The position numbers and the translations under genes were made by a program. A stretch of DNA of 64,000 bases from CAZIKB01 sp964539665. GTDB taxonomy: Bacteria > Zhuqueibacterota > Zhuqueibacteria > Oceanimicrobiales > Oceanimicrobiaceae. Below the pieces are notes generated by a model that was given only the letters and a program-made list of their open reading frames with translations, was not told the origin of the DNA and made no database searches. The DNA is taken from NCBI GenBank assembly GCA_964539665.1, contig CAZIKB010000018.1, positions 1 through 64,000 of the forward strand. The letters run 5' to 3'. Below are positions 61,555 through 64,000 of the stretch, piece after piece (the stretch's first letter is position 1; each line of letters begins with the position of its first letter).

Positions 61555-63585
61555 GTGATTAAAAATTTTGATTCCTCGAAAGTTGACCAATTATGCATCA
61601 ATACAATTCGTACCCTGTCGATGGACGCCATTCAGAAGGCCAATTCAGGTCACCCAGGCGCGCCAATGGGTTTAGCGCCGGCTGCTTATACCTTGTGGGC
61701 AAAAGTAATGCGTTACAATCCGCGCAATCCTGAATGGTTTGACCGCGACCGCTTTGTTCTTTCAAATGGTCATGCTTCCATGTTGTTGTATTCCATGTTG
61801 TATTTGACCGGATTTGAGCTATCTTTAGATGAGATTAAAAATTTCCGCCAGTGGGGCAGTCGGACTCCCGGTCATCCCGAAAGTCACCTGACGCCCGGAG
61901 TGGAGACCACCACCGGTCCGCTGGGGCAGGGATTAATGAACGCAGTTGGCATGGCCATGGCAGAAGCTCACCTGGCAGCAGTGTTTAATCGCACGGGTCA
62001 TGAAATTGTCGATCACTACACCTACGCTTTCTGCGGCGATGGTGATTTTATGGAAGGAGCTTCGCATGAAGCTGCATCAATTGCAGGCCATTTGGGTCTC
62101 GGGAAATTGATTTTCCTTTATGATGACAACCACATTAGTATTGAAGGGGACACAAATATAACCTACTCCGATGACGTCAAACAACGGTTTGAAGCATATC
62201 ACTGGCATGTTCAGGATATCGGCGAAAAAGCAAATAACGTAGATGCCATTTCAGATGCATTTCTGAATGCCAGGCAGGAAAAGGAGCGTCCTTCGTTGAT
62301 TATTGTCCGAACACATATTGGCTACGGCTCTCCGAATTTTCAGGATACGCCTGATGCACACGGCTCGCCTCTGGGAGAAGATGAGATCGTTCTCACGAAA
62401 AAAGCTTATGGCTGGCCTGAAGATGAAAAATTTCTGATATCAGAAAATGTACTTAATAACATGCGTCAGGCAGTGCACAGAGGACAAACCGCTGAAACAG
62501 AATGGCGGGATAAATTTTCAGAATATAGAAAAGCTTATCCGGACTTAGCTGAAAAATTTGAGGCTGCTTTAATAAATGAACTTGCAGATGGCTGGGAACA
62601 GGCGCTTCCTGACTTTGAACCTGGTGATGGCGCGATTGCCACCCGAACTGCTTCCGGGAAAGTAATCAATGCCATTGCCGACAAACTGCCCTGTTTGATA
62701 GGCGGCAGCGCTGATCTGGCGCCTTCCACGAATACATTGATCAAAAGCTCTGATTATTTTTCAAAAGAGAATTACACACATCGCAACCTGGCCTGGGGTG
62801 TTCGCGAGCATGCCATGTGTGCCTGTTCTTCTGGAATGGCGCTGCATGGCGGAGTTCTTCCGTTTGCTGCCACGTTTTTTGTTTTTACCGACTATGCCCG
62901 CCCGGCAATTCGGTTAGCTGCTCTTATGAACCTGCCGGTCATTTATATTATGACGCATGATTCCATTGGACTCGGTGAGGATGGCCCCACACATCAGCCA
63001 ATTGAACAGCTTGCCTCGCTTCGGGTAATACCGAACCTGCATATAATCCGACCTGCGGATGCTAACGAAGTGGTTTATGCCTGGCAGGCGGCGCTCATGC
63101 GTAAAGATGGTCCAACCATGTTGGTTTTAACAAGGCAAAAGCTTCCGGTAATTGATCGCAATAAGTTTGGCAATGCAAAAGGTGTTTTGAAGGGAGCCTA
63201 CATCTTATCCAGAGAAAAGGGCCAGACACCGGATGCCTTACTTCTCGCAACCGGATCAGAAGTACAGCTTATTCTTGACGCCCAGGAAAAACTCTCCGCG
63301 GAAGGAATTGATGCCCGGGTGGTGAGCATGCCGTGTTTGGAGCTTTTTCGAAAACAGCCCAAAAGTTATCAGGAGGAAATTTTACCGCCTGATGTTAAAG
63401 CACGCCTCGCAGTTGAAGCAGGAAGCCATCTGGGGTGGCGAGATTGGGTTGGTGACTCCGGCGATATCATTGGGATAAGCAAATTCGGGGCAAGTGCACC
63501 GTATCAGGAGATTTTCCAACAGTATGGATTTACTGTTGAAAATGTTGTAAATAAAGTAAAAAAACTGTCAGGTAAGGAGAAATAG
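61555..63585 (+). CDS. tkt: Transketolase
   Basis: The 676-residue enzyme is a full-length transketolase for the non-oxidative pentose phosphate pathway. It shows NSGHPGAPMG near residue 30, GPLGQG near 120, the ThDP-binding GDGDFMEG with the downstream DDN, the pyrimidine-domain EHAMC with its activating glutamate, and GEDGPTHQP near 480. The start is a GTG preceded by AAAGGAGG at 6 bases, the strongest ribosome binding site in the window. The stop is 5 bases before the next gene's ATG, so it forms an operon with the isomerase. Confidence 0.95.
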   Translation: MIKNFDSSKVDQLCINTIRTLSMDAIQKANSGHPGAPMGLAPAAYTLWAKVMRYNPRNPEWFDRDRFVLSNGHASMLLYSMLYLTGFELSLDEIKNFRQWGSRTPGHPESHLTPGVETTTGPLGQGLMNAVGMAMAEAHLAAVFNRTGHEIVDHYTYAFCGDGDFMEGASHEAASIAGHLGLGKLIFLYDDNHISIEGDTNITYSDDVKQRFEAYHWHVQDIGEKANNVDAISDAFLNARQEKERPSLIIVRTHIGYGSPNFQDTPDAHGSPLGEDEIVLTKKAYGWPEDEKFLISENVLNNMRQAVHRGQTAETEWRDKFSEYRKAYPDLAEKFEAALINELADGWEQALPDFEPGDGAIATRTASGKVINAIADKLPCLIGGSADLAPSTNTLIKSSDYFSKENYTHRNLAWGVREHAMCACSSGMALHGGVLPFAATFFVFTDYARPAIRLAALMNLPVIYIMTHDSIGLGEDGPTHQPIEQLASLRVIPNLHIIRPADANEVVYAWQAALMRKDGPTMLVLTRQKLPVIDRNKFGNAKGVLKGAYILSREKGQTPDALLLATGSEVQLILDAQEKLSAEGIDARVVSMPCLELFRKQPKSYQEEILPPDVKARLAVEAGSHLGWRDWVGDSGDIIGISKFGASAPYQEIFQQYGFTVENVVNKVKKLSGKEK

Positions 63586-63590
63586 TAGTT

Positions 63591-64000
63591 ATGTCAGGAA
63601 AATCTGAAAACTCACTCTTGAGTAACCAGAGTTTTAAAGTTAGTCTAAATGACTTGCACAGCAAAGTAGAATCCGTTTTGAAGGCTTTGCGTGACCAATC
63701 GATTATTGCCAGAATATGGTCGCATGATCATTCGGTCTGGAAGCCCGATCCCACAGAAATCACCAATCGTCTCGGCTGGCTGCACAGCCCGGATGTAATG
63801 CGTGAAAATATTCCTGAAATAATTTCTCTGGTAGAGGCCGTTAAAGCGGATGGCTACACGCATGCCCTGTTGCTGGGCATGGGCGGCTCAAGTCTGGCTC
63901 CTGAAGTATTTCGATTTACTTACGGCGTAAAACCAGGCTTCCTCGATTTGGCAGTTTCGGACAGCACGGATCCCGGGGCTGTTCTGGAATACGCCAACCA
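63591..64000 (+). CDS. pgi: Glucose-6-phosphate isomerase-like protein, 3' truncated by window
   Basis: The visible 136 codons encode the beginning of a protein with IWSHDHSVWKPDPTEITNRL and LLGMGGSSLAPEVF followed by DSTDPG. This matches the isomerase part of bifunctional transaldolase/glucose-6-phosphate isomerases, which often follow transketolase. No transaldolase domain precedes it here, so it is either a stand-alone isomerase of this type or has another domain to the right of the window. GGTAAGGAGA lies upstream of the ATG. The call rests on the first third of the gene only. Confidence 0.8.
   Translation, partial: MSGKSENSLLSNQSFKVSLNDLHSKVESVLKALRDQSIIARIWSHDHSVWKPDPTEITNRLGWLHSPDVMRENIPEIISLVEAVKADGYTHALLLGMGGSSLAPEVFRFTYGVKPGFLDLAVSDSTDPGAVLEYAN

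Overview
This window is 64 kb of AT-rich bacterial chromosome. About 46 kb is a surface-polysaccharide (capsule, exopolysaccharide or O-antigen) locus, nearly all on the + strand. The remaining 18 kb is ordinary chromosome. An outer-membrane Wzi-type capsule protein and several signal peptides point to a diderm bacterium. Weak Shine-Dalgarno sites, many overlapping starts and several families of degenerate intergenic palindromes fit an environmental lineage such as the FCB group or a relative, but I cannot place it from sequence alone. No 16S gene or other taxonomic marker is present.

Layout. (1) 1-8652: two methyltransferases, then a nonulosonic-acid-like cassette: NeuB-type synthase, NeuC-type epimerase, D-2-hydroxyacid dehydrogenase, ThDP enzyme, Gfo/Idh oxidoreductase and CMP-sugar synthetase. 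(2) 8683-15748: a glycosyltransferase-like protein, the only minus-strand gene (GT2), a Wzy/ligase-like membrane protein, an alkaline-phosphatase-superfamily fusion and a methyltransferase. (3) 15905-20309: a compact set made of an APH-type kinase, a nucleotidyltransferase, a nucleotidyltransferase fused to a sugar-phosphate cyclase resembling 2-deoxy-scyllo-inosose synthase, and an SDR. This looks like a route to an NDP-activated cyclitol and is the best candidate here for an undescribed pathway. (4) 20383-23581: a decayed DUF362 fragment, a PaaK/CapK-like enzyme and an intact DUF362 gene. (5) 23858-33536: polyprenyl-phosphate-sugar style glycosylation genes (two DPM1-like GT2 enzymes, two GT39-like enzymes, an AglD-like membrane protein) with an FrhB-like Fe-S flavoprotein, two methyltransferases and an epimerase. 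(6) 33549-46028: four GT4 glycosyltransferases, a methyltransferase, GDP-mannose 6-dehydrogenase, the Wzi-like protein, a DegT aminotransferase and a fused priming sugar transferase/4,6-dehydratase. The last two would make and load a 4-amino-6-deoxy initiating sugar onto undecaprenyl phosphate.

After a tRNA-Phe gene with a good terminator, the chromosome continues with a zinc-ribbon membrane protein, an FAD/NAD oxidoreductase fused to a NapH-like Fe-S membrane module, glucokinase, a NACHT-FGE protein whose 3' end has the codon pattern of a diversity-generating-retroelement variable region, two DoxX proteins, an LCAT-like lipase, an aminotransferase paired with a glutamate synthase carrying two CDGSH domains, a [4Fe-4S]-like domain and a Rieske domain, a small conserved protein, transketolase and the start of a glucose-6-phosphate isomerase.

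No complete flippase/ABC exporter, Wzc-type kinase, CRISPR array, transposase, integrase or reverse transcriptase was seen. Functions are inferred from motifs read by eye. No database search was run.
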